Source of the DNA: Actinomadura oligospora ATCC 43269
Lineage (GTDB): Bacteria; Actinomycetota; Actinomycetes; Streptosporangiales; Streptosporangiaceae
NCBI RefSeq assembly: GCF_000518265.1
Contig: NZ_JADG01000007.1
Location: 124,001 to 188,000, forward strand
DNA: 64,000 nucleotides
Reading direction: 5' to 3'
Part shown: in pieces, positions 1 to 8,177 of the stretch
How positions within the stretch are numbered: position 1 is the stretch's first letter
How the letters are laid out: each line of letters begins with the position of its first letter
Made by a program: the position numbers and the translations under genes
The notes under the pieces: generated by a model
Databases searched by the model: none
What the model saw: only the letters and a program-made list of their open reading frames with translations
Told to the model about the DNA's origin: nothing

Positions 1-167
1 AGCCTGGCGACCAGGGTCGAGGACGCCTTGGGATCCTCGAACCCGCCCTGCTTGAACTTCGCCAGCACGCCCGAACCCCAGGCCGCCGCGAAGAAGGAGA
101 TCAGCAGGATCAGGACGAGGCTGGTCCAGCGCTGCCGTTGGATGAGACGGCCCAGCCCCCCGAGCAT
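1..167 (-). CDS. MMPL-family (RND) lipid transporter, N-terminal fragment
   Basis: The gene runs off the left edge, so only about 55 N-terminal residues are visible. They show a short basic leader, a first membrane helix (roughly residues 15-32, LVLILLISFFAAAWGSG) and then the GGFEDPKASS segment that opens the first periplasmic domain of MMPL proteins. MMPL transporters export lipids or siderophores across the inner membrane by proton motive force. The start at 167 follows GGGAGG with a short 3-nt spacer. It lies 57 bp downstream of the fatty acyl-AMP ligase on the same strand, so the two are probably co-transcribed and it may export the product of that lipid pathway. The substrate is unknown. 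Confidence 0.8.
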   Translation of the reverse strand, partial: MLGGLGRLIQRQRWTSLVLILLISFFAAAWGSGVLAKFKQGGFEDPKASSTLVAR

Positions 168-224
168 GATCCTCCCGAAAGTCGTTCGTGGGTCCCCGGC
201 GCCGGGGACGCTGTCGGCGGGCCG

Positions 225-2033
225 CTACCCGCGCGCCGCCGCCCTCGTGGCGAGCCTCGCCTCGGTGGTGGCGAGCTCCCCGGCGAGGTAGCGCTGCCGG
301 GTGGCGGCTCGGGCGATCTTGCCGGACGAGGTGCGCGACACGCCACCCGGCTCGATGAGCAGGAACTCGTGGACGCTCATCTCGTGCTCGAGGTTGACCG
401 CGCCGCGCACCGCGTTCTCGACCTCGGCGAGGTCGAGCCGGGCGAGCGGCACCCGCCGGTTCCGCTCGGCGACGACCACCAGCAGCTCGGTCTCGCCGCC
501 CGGCACCGCGAACGCGGCGACGTGGTCGGCGCGGACCGCCGGGTGCGCCTCCTCGGCCGTCAGCTCGACGTCCTGCGGGTAGTGGTTGCGGCCGTCCACG
601 ATGATGAGGTCCTTGATACGGCCGGTGACATAAAGCTCACCTTCGTGTGCAATGCCATAGTCGCCGGAGCGCATCCAGGGCCCCTCGGGCAGGTCGCCGG
701 GCTCGGCGAGGCGTCCGCCGAAGGTGTCCTGGCTGCGCTCGGAGTTGCGCCAGTAGCCGGGCGCGGTGTTCGGGCCGTGCACCCAGATCTCGCCGACGTC
801 GCCGTCCGGCTGCTCGCGGCGGGTCTCGGGGTCGACGATCGCGACGATCTGCCCGACGGGACGTCCGCAGGAGACCAGCGGGTTGGCGTTCGCCGCGTCC
901 TCGGCCACCTGGACGGCCCGTCCCCGGGTGAGCGCCTCCCGGTCGACGGTGATCACCTTCGGCGGGGCGTCCTCGGCCGCGGCGGACACGAACACGGTCG
1001 CCTCGGCCAGGCCGTAGCCGGGGGCCTGCGCGCCCGCCCGCAGTCCGGCGGGCGCGAGCTTGTCGGCGAACGCCGCGAGCGTCGCCGGACGGATCGGCTC
1101 GGCCCCGTTCAGGCAGGTCACGAGGCCGGACAGGTCCAGGCCGTCCAGCTTCTGCGGGGTCGCGTGCGCGACGACGTACTCGTAGGCGAAGTTCGGCGCG
1201 GCCGTGTAGACGTTCTTGTTCGGACGCTCGGCGATCAGCCGCATCCACCGCATCGGGTTCATGATGAACGCCATCGGCTCGGTGTAGATCGCGTGGTCGC
1301 CGTTCACCAGCGGCAGCGCCATCGTCGCGATCAGGCCCATGTCGTGGAACAGCGGCAGCCAGCTGACCAGCTCCGGGTCCGGCCGCTCGGGCGCCCAGCC
1401 CGCCCACAGCTGGCTGGCGTTCGCGGTGACGTTCCCGTGCGTGATCTCCACCCCGGCCGGACGGCGCGTCGAGCCGGAGGTGTACTGCAGGTACGCCAGG
1501 TCGTCGAAGTCGATCGGCTCGTCGGCCCAGGCGTCCGCGAGGGACGCGTCGACGTCCTCGGCGATCACGATCTCCTTCGGCCGCGGCACGTCGTGGCCCG
1601 CGAGGAACCGCTCCACGTGCGGCAGCGCGCCGCGCGAGGTGACGATCACGGCCGGCTCGGCGTCGGTGTACGCGCCGATCAGGCGGTCCGCGTATCCGGG
1701 AAGGTCGGGCGAGAACAGCGGGACGGCGACGACGTGCGCGTACATCGCGCCGAGCATCGTCATCATGTAGTCGAGCGTCTGCGGCAGCAGCAGCGCGGCC
1801 CGGTCCCCGGGCTCGGCGGCCCGACGCAGCCGGGTCGCCATCGCGCGGGCGCGCCGGTCGGTCTCCGCCCAGGTCAGCGTGGTCCTGGTCCCGGACGGGT
1901 CGGCCGAGTACTCCACGAACGTCCAGGACGGGGCGTCCGGCTTCTCCCTCGCCCAGCGCGCCACCCGCTGCACCAGCGGGACCCGGCCGGAGCCGCCGGG
2001 CGCGAGTTCGGGAAGCAGCGAGCCCAGTGCCAT
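225..2033 (-). CDS. Fatty acyl-AMP ligase (FAAL/FadD32-like)
   Basis: A 602-residue ANL-superfamily adenylating enzyme. It activates a fatty acid as acyl-AMP, usually for transfer to an acyl carrier protein of a polyketide or lipopeptide synthase. Visible motifs are the P-loop-like YTSGSTRRPAG (residues 184-194), GYGLAEATVF (339-348), SGDYG with the ribose-binding Asp (about 458) and GRIKDLIIVDGRNHYPQD (471-488). The NHYPQD ending is characteristic of FAALs rather than acyl-CoA synthetases. The ATG at 2033 is preceded by GGGAG at 8 nt; the frame stays open upstream, but that extension is Arg/Pro-rich and lacks a better site. The MMPL gene follows. No ACP, PKS or NRPS gene is in view, so the final lipid cannot be named. 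Confidence 0.88.
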   Translation of the reverse strand: MALGSLLPELAPGGSGRVPLVQRVARWAREKPDAPSWTFVEYSADPSGTRTTLTWAETDRRARAMATRLRRAAEPGDRAALLLPQTLDYMMTMLGAMYAHVVAVPLFSPDLPGYADRLIGAYTDAEPAVIVTSRGALPHVERFLAGHDVPRPKEIVIAEDVDASLADAWADEPIDFDDLAYLQYTSGSTRRPAGVEITHGNVTANASQLWAGWAPERPDPELVSWLPLFHDMGLIATMALPLVNGDHAIYTEPMAFIMNPMRWMRLIAERPNKNVYTAAPNFAYEYVVAHATPQKLDGLDLSGLVTCLNGAEPIRPATLAAFADKLAPAGLRAGAQAPGYGLAEATVFVSAAAEDAPPKVITVDREALTRGRAVQVAEDAANANPLVSCGRPVGQIVAIVDPETRREQPDGDVGEIWVHGPNTAPGYWRNSERSQDTFGGRLAEPGDLPEGPWMRSGDYGIAHEGELYVTGRIKDLIIVDGRNHYPQDVELTAEEAHPAVRADHVAAFAVPGGETELLVVVAERNRRVPLARLDLAEVENAVRGAVNLEHEMSVHEFLLIEPGGVSRTSSGKIARAATRQRYLAGELATTEARLATRAAARG

Positions 2034-2183
2034 GGATCCAACTCCCGGGGGATGGGCCGGACGGCGGCCGCGGGGCCGGGACGCCGTCGGCGGACGTGCG
2101 CGCCGCCCGGCGGTTCGCCGGTGTCCCGGCGGGTGCGTTTCGGTGGCGGCAAAGATCGTGCAGCGTGAAGCTACCGGATAGTA

Positions 2184-2246
2184 GCCCCGGCGGGCATTAG
2201 CCCCGACGCACATTACCGCCGACCGGCTTTGTCACTCCGGTGACAA
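2184..2246. promoter_or_regulatory. Candidate operators upstream of the FAAL gene
   Basis: Two adjacent 16-bp direct repeats, GCCCCGGCGGGCATTA (2184-2199) and GCCCCGACGCACATTA (2200-2215), are followed by an 18-bp palindrome with 7-bp arms, TTGTCAC-TCCG-GTGACAA (2229-2246). They occupy the 5' region of the FAAL-MMPL operon, near a TACTAT -10-like hexamer on the minus strand (about 2186-2181). The arrangement suggests regulator binding. No regulator is identified, and the palindrome could instead be a weak hairpin at the end of the proline-rich gene's transcript. Confidence 0.4.
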
Positions 2247-2326
2247 CCGTCCTTGGGCGAAATGCGCACGATGCCGCCTTCGCCCGCGACCGTGCCGTCC
2301 CCGCGCCGTGAGGCCGTCTTCCCAGT

Positions 2327-4294
2327 TCAGGACCGGCGAAGCCGCGCCCACACGCTCCGCCGGGACGGGCCGTCCGCGTCCCCGCCCCCGGCCCCGGGGG
2401 CTCCCGGACGGCTCAGCGCGAACCGCCGCCGCATGAGCGACACGCACGCCACGCCCCACAGCAGCACCACCTCGGAGACCAGCACGATCCCGAGCACGAC
2501 CGCCCAGTCCCGGGCGTCCTTGATGTCGCTGATGGGCGAGACGAGTGTCATCTGCGACTCCCCGGCCGACCCGGGAAGCACGTCGTTCTGCCCGGGCGGT
2601 CCGGGGGCGAGCGTCGGCAGCAGCGCGCCGGGCCCCGGCACGCCACCGGCCCCGGCCGTCGGCATGTCCACCGGCCCCTGCTGAGACGGCGGCGCCGACG
2701 CCGGAAGCCTGGACGGCCCGGTCCCCCGCAGCGCCGGCGGAGCCTGCGGAACCAGCGGCGTCACGCTCTCATGCGGCATGGGCGCCTGCATCCCCGGCCC
2801 AGACGGCACCCGCACCCTCGGCGGAGGCGCAGCAGGCACCCCCGGCCCAGGCGCAGGCGCGGGCGGCACGCGCACCTCCGGCCCCGGCTGAACCCGCACC
2901 CCACCCCCAACAGGCGGACCCACGATCCGCGGCCCAGTCCCCCGCGCCCCGCCGCCTGGATCCGCCGCGTGCGACGTCCCGAAGCGCGGGCCCGAACCAC
3001 GCGGCCCCGTCCCCTGCGTCCCGGCGTTGCGCGACTTGGCGGCGTGCGAACCCGAACCGCGTGGCCCCGTCCCGGGTGCACCAGCCTCATGCGGCGTCCC
3101 GGCGCGCGGGCCCATCCCCTGCGCCCCAACACTTTGCGACTCGGCGGGGTGTGTTCCCGAACCGCGTGGCCCCGTCCCGGGTGCCCCGGCGGCATGCGAC
3201 TTGGCGGCGTGCGCCCCCGAACCGCGTGGTGAGGTCCCCTGCGCCCCAACGCTGTGCGACTTGGCCGGGTGTGTTCCCGAACCGCGTGGCCCCGTCGCGG
3301 GTGCATCAGCCTCGTGCGGCTTGGCGGCGTGTGAAGGGTTGGCTTGGCCACCGCTGCCGTGCGGAACCACAGCCTGCGGGCGGACGACAGTGCGCGGCGG
3401 GGCGGCGGGCGTGGGGTTCTGCGGGATCGTGGGGTGGTGTTTCTGGCCTGTTCGGTCGGGCGTGGCGGGGGTGGGATTCGGGGTCGCGCCGCTGGACGGT
3501 GTCTGGGTGAGGCCCTGGCTCGGTGTGGAGGCGTCCAGGTTCGCTGAGAGCGGCGGCTCCTCGCGTTCGCTGGTTACGGTCGGGCCGGAATTCGAGCCGT
3601 CCAGGCGCGGGGTCAGGGACAGGACGGTGGGCGTGGACGCGTTGCCCGCGCCCGCCACGATCATCACGCGCGGCATGGCGGTACGACGTTCGCCCTGGAC
3701 GTCCAGGCCACCGGGGACGCTGATGGCGATCGGGACCACGCGGCGCTCGCTGAGATCGCCGAGGGCGCAGTCCAGCTCGGTCCGGTCCTGGTCGAGGGCG
3801 CAGGCGGAGGAGTGTTCGGCCCAGCTCAGCGGGCGTTGCACGGCCAGCGCGAGCGACGCGTCACGCGCCACCCCACCCACCGGCCGAACCGCCACGAGAT
3901 ACAGGAAAATGCGTTCCGTGCCGCGACGGCGCTCCCCCTTCGGCTCCGCCGTGGCCACCAGCCGGACGTCCGTCAGCTGCGGATTCTCCTCCTCCGGCGA
4001 CAAGGACGGATCCAAAGCCGAAGTCGCGTCCGCCGGGCCCTGCGCAGGCTCGGCACCCCCCTCCGGCCCCATGGGGGACGAGGTGGTCATCTCCGCCGGA
4101 TCGGGCGGCCCGTCCACGGCCGAGGCCGAGGAAACGGCGACGGTCGAAGGAACAACCAGCGCGCCTCCGAGCACCGCCAGGCCGAGGCGTCGCCCTCTCC
4201 GCGCGCGGCGTCCCCTCACCCCGGGATCCACGCCGCGATCCACGCCGTGATGCCGACTCTTCGGTCCACGGCGTCGCATCGACTCGTGCCCCAT
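2327..4294 (-). CDS. Proline-rich repeat surface protein with C-terminal membrane anchor
   Basis: A 655-residue protein of unknown function. After an Arg-rich start comes a signal-like hydrophobic stretch (about 37-59). A globular-looking region of about 180 residues (about 80-255) follows, with two Cys, resembling a small extracellular domain. Then comes a long Gly/Pro/His-rich region with 20-residue tandem repeats built on GAPGTGPRGSGTHPA, and near the C-terminus one membrane helix (WAVVLGIVLVSEVVLLWGVA) with a basic cytoplasmic tail. This layout fits a cell-surface protein with a wall-spanning stalk and the globular part outside. The ATG at 4294 has GAGGA upstream; an ATG at 4279 is an alternative. 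The coding sequence is certain, the function is not known. Confidence 0.7.
   Translation of the reverse strand: MGHESMRRRGPKSRHHGVDRGVDPGVRGRRARRGRRLGLAVLGGALVVPSTVAVSSASAVDGPPDPAEMTTSSPMGPEGGAEPAQGPADATSALDPSLSPEEENPQLTDVRLVATAEPKGERRRGTERIFLYLVAVRPVGGVARDASLALAVQRPLSWAEHSSACALDQDRTELDCALGDLSERRVVPIAISVPGGLDVQGERRTAMPRVMIVAGAGNASTPTVLSLTPRLDGSNSGPTVTSEREEPPLSANLDASTPSQGLTQTPSSGATPNPTPATPDRTGQKHHPTIPQNPTPAAPPRTVVRPQAVVPHGSGGQANPSHAAKPHEADAPATGPRGSGTHPAKSHSVGAQGTSPRGSGAHAAKSHAAGAPGTGPRGSGTHPAESQSVGAQGMGPRAGTPHEAGAPGTGPRGSGSHAAKSRNAGTQGTGPRGSGPRFGTSHAADPGGGARGTGPRIVGPPVGGGVRVQPGPEVRVPPAPAPGPGVPAAPPPRVRVPSGPGMQAPMPHESVTPLVPQAPPALRGTGPSRLPASAPPSQQGPVDMPTAGAGGVPGPGALLPTLAPGPPGQNDVLPGSAGESQMTLVSPISDIKDARDWAVVLGIVLVSEVVLLWGVACVSLMRRRFALSRPGAPGAGGGDADGPSRRSVWARLRRS
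2985..3345. repeat. In-gene 60-bp tandem repeat (20-residue units)
   Basis: The block CCCGAACCGCGTGGC recurs at 3051, 3156, 3216 and 3276. The last three are exactly 60 bp apart. Alternate copies share extra matches, giving a 120-bp higher-order period. All changes keep frame inside the proline-rich surface protein. Confidence 0.8.
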
Positions 4295-4396
4295 CGCCGG
4301 GTCCTCTCCGCTGCGCCGTTTCGGTCAGGTCTCGCCGGGGGGCACCCGCTGTTATAACCGCTCGGGCACGGACCGTAACCACACGATCGTCTTTCG

Positions 4397-4439
4397 CACA
4401 GTGAAATCGGCTCTCCGTAAGATGGGCCGGATCACTGTG
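4397..4439. promoter_or_regulatory. Candidate autoregulatory site of the IclR-family gene
   Basis: CACAGTG (4397-4403) and its reverse complement CACTGTG (4433-4439) flank the region just upstream of the regulator's start. The first copy sits inside TTTCGCACAGTGAAA, whose outer TTTC/GAAA arms resemble IclR-family operators. Position and symmetry suggest autoregulation; the exact protein contacts are inferred. Confidence 0.35.
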
Positions 4440-4447
4440 GAGAGGAG

Positions 4448-5203
4448 ATGGCGGTGGCGGAGGCCGTACGGTCCCTGGAGCGCGCCTTCGAGCTGCTGGA
4501 ACACCTCGCGGACGCGGGCGGCGAGATGGCGCTGTCGGAACTGACCGAAGTGTCCGGGCTGCCGATGCCGACGATCTACCGGCTGATGCGGACGCTGGTG
4601 AACCACGGCTACGTCCGCCAGGAGGCGAACAAGCGGTACGCGCTCGGCCCCCGGCTGATCCGGCTCGGCGACGGCGCGGGACGGCTGCTCGGCTCCTGGG
4701 CGCGCCCCGCACTCGCCCGCCTGGTGGACGAGGTCGGCGAGACCGCGAACATGGCCGTCCTGGAGGGCGACGCGGCGGTGTACGTCGCGCAGGTGCCGTC
4801 CCGCCACTCGATGCGGATGTTCACCGAGGTCGGACGGCGTGTCCTGCCGCACTGCACGGGCGTCGGGAAGGCGCTGCTCGCGCAGCTGCCCGAGCAGCGC
4901 GTGCGGGAGATCCTCTCCCGCACCGGCATGCCCGCGCGCACCCCGAACACCTTCACCGACCCGAACGCCCTGGTGGACGAGCTCGCGCGCGTGCGCCAGC
5001 GCGGCTACGCCGTGGACGACGAGGAACAGGAGATCGGCGTCCGCTGCGTGGCCGTCCCCCTGCCGGGCACGCCGACGCTCACGGCGTTCTCGGTGTCCGG
5101 GCCGTCCGCGCGAATGACCCACGAGGCCGTCCTCGAGGTGGTCCCGGTCATGCACGCCGTCGCCGCCGGATTCGCCGCCGACCTCACCACCCCTCGCCCC
5201 TGA
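4448..5203 (+). CDS. IclR-family transcriptional regulator, AllR-like
   Basis: A 251-residue regulator. The N-terminal winged helix (about 5-65) contains ALSELTEVSGLPMPTIYRLM, the IclR recognition region, and the C-terminal IclR effector domain (about 80-245) contains HCTGVGKALLA and DDEEQEIGVRCVAVPL. It resembles Streptomyces AllR, which represses allantoin catabolism and malate synthase in response to glyoxylate-type effectors. That resemblance is from memory of the family, and no allantoin gene is adjacent. The ATG at 4448 touches AGGAG directly with GGAG 5 nt upstream; a GTG two codons in has better spacing, so the true start may be 4454. It is read away from the proline-rich protein gene. 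Confidence 0.85.
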   Translation: MAVAEAVRSLERAFELLEHLADAGGEMALSELTEVSGLPMPTIYRLMRTLVNHGYVRQEANKRYALGPRLIRLGDGAGRLLGSWARPALARLVDEVGETANMAVLEGDAAVYVAQVPSRHSMRMFTEVGRRVLPHCTGVGKALLAQLPEQRVREILSRTGMPARTPNTFTDPNALVDELARVRQRGYAVDDEEQEIGVRCVAVPLPGTPTLTAFSVSGPSARMTHEAVLEVVPVMHAVAAGFAADLTTPRP

Positions 5204-5220
5204 CCCCCGCAGACAGGCGA

Positions 5221-5248
5221 AAGGCCGACGGCGCGAACCGTCGGCCTT
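5221..5248. terminator. Bidirectional hairpin between convergent genes
   Basis: A perfect 11-bp stem, AAGGCCGACGG / CCGTCGGCCTT, with a CGCGAA loop lies between the ends of the IclR gene and the YkvA-like gene. There is no T-tract, as is usual for high-GC actinomycete terminators. Confidence 0.65.
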
Positions 5249-5297
5249 GCCAGCAATCCAGTAAGTCGCCCTTGCGGTGTGGGTCGTTGTCGCCGGG

Positions 5298-5660
5298 TCA
5301 GTCGACGATGTCGCCGACGACCACGTGGGGGCGGCCCCCGCGCTCCCAGGCGACGAAGTCGCCCGCCGCGCGGATCAGGACGGTCGCCATCCAGAGCGCG
5401 ACGCCCGTGTCGTCCACGACGCCCACGATGGGCAGCACCTCCGGGATCGCGTCGATCGGGGAGATGATGTAGACGAGCCCGAGCACGAGCAGGCCGATCG
5501 ATCCGACCGACATGCCCTTGTAGTCACCGCGCATGACCGACTTGAGCATCCTCGGAACCGCGCGGACGCGCTCGCCGAGGCGGGGCGCGCCGTCCTCGAG
5601 CGTCTCGCTGTAGACCTGCCACGCCTGGCCCGCCGCCGCTGCTCCTCGCTTCCCCTTCAC
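5298..5660 (-). CDS. YkvA/DUF1232-family membrane protein
   Basis: A 120-residue protein whose signature YIISPIDAIPEVLPIVGVVDD lies in the hydrophobic core of the DUF1232 (YkvA) domain, about residues 55-90, as one or two membrane helices. The family's role is unknown; it is widespread and small. The GTG start at 5660 has GGGAGG 4 nt upstream. The frame is open for 47 more codons, but the extension has no ribosome site or conserved look. It converges with the IclR gene across a hairpin. The C-terminal tail is short and polar. Confidence 0.85.
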   Translation of the reverse strand: MKGKRGAAAAGQAWQVYSETLEDGAPRLGERVRAVPRMLKSVMRGDYKGMSVGSIGLLVLGLVYIISPIDAIPEVLPIVGVVDDTGVALWMATVLIRAAGDFVAWERGGRPHVVVGDIVD

Positions 5661-6223
5661 GCGTCCTCCCAGGTCCTTGACGCGGGCGATCCGACACCGC
5701 CCGTCTCCAACTACGACGCAAACGCGACCTATCTTGTTCCCTCGCCGTCCCTCCTGCCCGTCCCCGCCCGTCCGGGGTGAGCGCCGTCTCAATCTCGCCA
5801 CCGGGCCTCAGGACGGTGATGCGAGGTGACAGTTTGCTGTCCCTCGGGAACAGAGTGTGCGGATTGGGGGGCATTATTCGCCGTCCGCTGGAAACATGAC
5901 CTTCGGGAACTCCGGACTCGCGGGAGGGGCGCCGCCTCCCGTCCGTCCGCGGACGCCACGCCCTCGGACTTCGGGCCCCGGGAAACGGCGGTGTCCGCGC
6001 AGGCGACCGCCGCGACCGCGAGGAGCTGAGCAGGACGATGACCGCCCACCCCGCCCGCCCCGATCCTCACAAGCCCTCCCCTGGGCCCACCCACCCTCCG
6101 GCCACCCATCGGCCGTCCGCGGATACCGGTGAGTCCACACAGCCCCGGGGCGCGACCGGTGAGCTCGTACGATCCCCGGCCGGGGCCGAGTGGTCGAGCC
6201 TTGGGGACGCTGCCGAGGCGGAG
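5661..6223. other. Divergent intergenic region with a stable hairpin
   Basis: About 560 bp between the divergent YkvA-like and hydrolase genes, or about 380 bp if the hydrolase starts at 6038. The clearest element is a near-perfect inverted repeat at 5822-5846: CGAGG-T-GACAG, loop TTTG, CTGTC-CCTCG, a 10-bp stem with one bulge. It may be an operator or an RNA hairpin. An open frame runs from 6038 into the hydrolase, but its product there is Pro/His-rich and poorly gene-like. No other feature was seen. Confidence 0.45.
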
Positions 6224-7111
6224 ATGATGTGGCCCGTCCGAGGGACGGCCGCGGGCCTCGCGTATGTCGCGCTTCCGCCGACGGCCGTGGACGCGCGCGC
6301 GACCGGGCCGACGCGGCTGATCCTGTGCTGGCCCGGGTTCGACGCGCCGCGCACCGCCGCGTCGATGGCCACGGCGCTGCCGATGACCGGGGTCCCGACC
6401 TGGCGCGTGTTCCTGGACCTGCCGCATCAGGACGACCCGGCCGCCGTCCTGCCGACCGGGCTCGACTCGCAGGGGTTCCTCACGGACGCGGGCCTCACGG
6501 CGTTCGGCACGTCCGTCGAGGAGGCCGCGACCCGGCTGCCCGCCGTCCTGGACGATCTGCATCGCGACCTGGGCGTCCCGGCGGGTCCGGTGGCGCTGGC
6601 CGGGTTCTCGGCGGGCGCGGCGGTCGTGCTGCTCGCCCTCGCACACCAGAACGTGCAGGTCAGCACGGCCGCGCTCGTCGCGCCGGTCGTGTCGCCCACG
6701 CGGTTGGCGCGGGCGGTGGAGAAACGCGCCGGGCGGGAACGCACCTGGAGCCCCGCCGCCGACGAGCTGGCCGAACGCCTCGACCTCTCCGCCCACGCCG
6801 GACGGATCGCCGAGTCGGACGCCGCGCTGCTGCTGATCGGCGGCGCGCGCGACCGGATCGTCCCGCCCGCCGAGGTGACCGCGCTGCGCGACCTCCTGGC
6901 CCGGTGCGGCGCCCCGGCCGTGGAGGCCGCGACCTTCCGGATGGGGCACGCGCTCGCCGCCGCGCCCGGCACGGAGGCGCGCGCGCCGATCACCGAGGCC
7001 GTCCGCGTGGACGGCGTGCTCACCGACTGGTTCCGCGAGCGGCTCGCCGAGCCGGCCTCCGCGTCCGCCCTGCCCGTCTCCCTTCACCTGACCGGCAGCG
7101 CCCCCGCCTGA
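6224..7111 (+). CDS. Alpha/beta-hydrolase
   Basis: A 295-residue alpha/beta-hydrolase. The nucleophile elbow is GFSAG (Ser about 129), the acid is probably Asp 210 in IGGARDRIVPP and the base His 242 in RMGHALA, so a full Ser-Asp-His triad is visible. There is no signal peptide, which suggests a cytosolic esterase or peptidase-like enzyme of unknown substrate. The chosen ATG at 6224 has GAGG 5 nt upstream and begins just before the conserved part (MMWPVRGTAAGLAYV). An in-frame ATG at 6038 would add 62 low-complexity residues. The next gene is on the same strand about 100 bp downstream but has its own promoter-like sequence. Confidence 0.75.
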   Translation: MMWPVRGTAAGLAYVALPPTAVDARATGPTRLILCWPGFDAPRTAASMATALPMTGVPTWRVFLDLPHQDDPAAVLPTGLDSQGFLTDAGLTAFGTSVEEAATRLPAVLDDLHRDLGVPAGPVALAGFSAGAAVVLLALAHQNVQVSTAALVAPVVSPTRLARAVEKRAGRERTWSPAADELAERLDLSAHAGRIAESDAALLLIGGARDRIVPPAEVTALRDLLARCGAPAVEAATFRMGHALAAAPGTEARAPITEAVRVDGVLTDWFRERLAEPASASALPVSLHLTGSAPA

Positions 7112-7139
7112 CCGGCGACGTCCCCGCCCGTTCCGCGTC

Positions 7140-7197
7140 TCGACCGGTTCGTCCCGTGGAGGCTATGCTGATCTTCGACACCAGCTAAACGGTTTAG
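7140..7197 (+). promoter_or_regulatory. Promoter and 13-bp palindromic operator of the arginase-family gene
   Basis: TCGACC (7140-7145) and TATGCT (7164-7169) are separated by 18 bp and match SigA-type -35 and -10 hexamers. Just downstream, over the expected transcript start region, is the perfect palindrome CTAAAC-G-GTTTAG (7185-7197). Its placement suits a repressor operator. The palindrome stands out as AT-rich in a very GC-rich region. Confidence 0.55.
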
Positions 7198-7217
7198 GTG
7201 GTGACGGGAGGCGCGTG

Positions 7218-8156
7218 ATGAGCCGTCGGGTGTGGTTGCTGGACGCACCGTCCAACCTGGGGCTGCGGCCACTGCGGGACGGGCATGTGCCGGGCGCGCG
7301 CCACCTGCCCGAGGCGCTGCGCGCCCACGGCCTGGCCGACCTGCTCGACGCCGAGGAGGCCGGACGCGTCGAACCGCCGCCGTACGCGTCCGTCCCGGAC
7401 CCGGTCACGGGGTACAGGAACGGCCCGGCGCACACGGCGTACACGAGGCTGCTGGCCGGACGCGTCGGAGAGCTGCTCGACGACGGCCGCTTCCCGCTCG
7501 TCCTCGGCGGGGACTGCGGCATCCTGCTCGGCCCGCTGCTGGCGCTGCGGCGACGCGGCGACCACGGGCTCGCCTACCTCGACGGACACGCCGACTACGC
7601 GCCCCCGCGCGACCGCGCGAAGGCGCACGGGACCCGCAACGTCGCGGGCTACGCGCTCCGCCTCGCCACCGGCCACGGCCCCGCCGGACTCGCCGACCTG
7701 GACGGCCTGCGCCCCTACGTCGCCGAGGAGCGGGCCGTCGCGCTCGGCTACCAGTGGGAGCCGGAGGACCACGTGGACGTCGCGTCCGAGCTCTTCGAGA
7801 CCTCGGCGATCCCGAAGCACTCCAGCGCGGACATCCGGGCGCGCGGCGCCGAGGCCACGGCCAGGGCCGCGCTGGACGTCCTGGAGGACCCCGCGTCCGA
7901 CGGCTTCTGGATCCATCTGGACGCGGACGTGCTCGACCGGAGCGTGATGCCGGCCGTGGACTCGCCGAACCCGGACGGCCTGTCCCTGGACGCGCTCACC
8001 GGGCTCCTGGCCGTCCTGCTGGAGAGCCCGCGCGCGATCGGGATGAACGTGGCGATCTACGACCCGGACGTCGATCCGGACGGCGCCGCGGGGGCGGCGC
8101 TGACCGGCGTCCTCGCCAACGCCTTCGCCGAGGCGCGCATGACGACGGCCGGCTGA
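7218..8156 (+). CDS. Arginase/agmatinase-family (ureohydrolase) protein
   Basis: A 312-residue ureohydrolase-fold protein. Metal-site motifs are present in modified form: GGDCG where arginases have GGDHS, DGHAD for DAHAD, and LDADVLD for the DxDxxDP motif. The His-to-Cys change at the first ligand means the metal centre may differ, so arginase or agmatinase activity should not be assumed. Formimidoylglutamase or guanidino-acid hydrolase activity is equally possible. ATG 7218 has GGGAGG 6 nt upstream; GTG 7215 is an alternative. It is preceded by its own promoter and operator and converges with the RlpA-like gene, leaving 21 bp between stops. Confidence 0.8.
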   Translation: MSRRVWLLDAPSNLGLRPLRDGHVPGARHLPEALRAHGLADLLDAEEAGRVEPPPYASVPDPVTGYRNGPAHTAYTRLLAGRVGELLDDGRFPLVLGGDCGILLGPLLALRRRGDHGLAYLDGHADYAPPRDRAKAHGTRNVAGYALRLATGHGPAGLADLDGLRPYVAEERAVALGYQWEPEDHVDVASELFETSAIPKHSSADIRARGAEATARAALDVLEDPASDGFWIHLDADVLDRSVMPAVDSPNPDGLSLDALTGLLAVLLESPRAIGMNVAIYDPDVDPDGAAGAALTGVLANAFAEARMTTAG

Positions 8157-8177
8157 CCTGCTGACCGGCTGACCGGC

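Noticed and set aside
2229..2246. Intrinsic terminator of the proline-rich gene
   Set aside because: Only 7-bp arms, no T-run, and the position also fits an operator for the FAAL gene, so it was listed as regulatory.
6038..6223. 62-residue N-terminal extension of the hydrolase
   Set aside because: Pro/His/Thr-rich with weak coding character; the downstream ATG has a better ribosome site and begins at the conserved fold, but the extension cannot be excluded.
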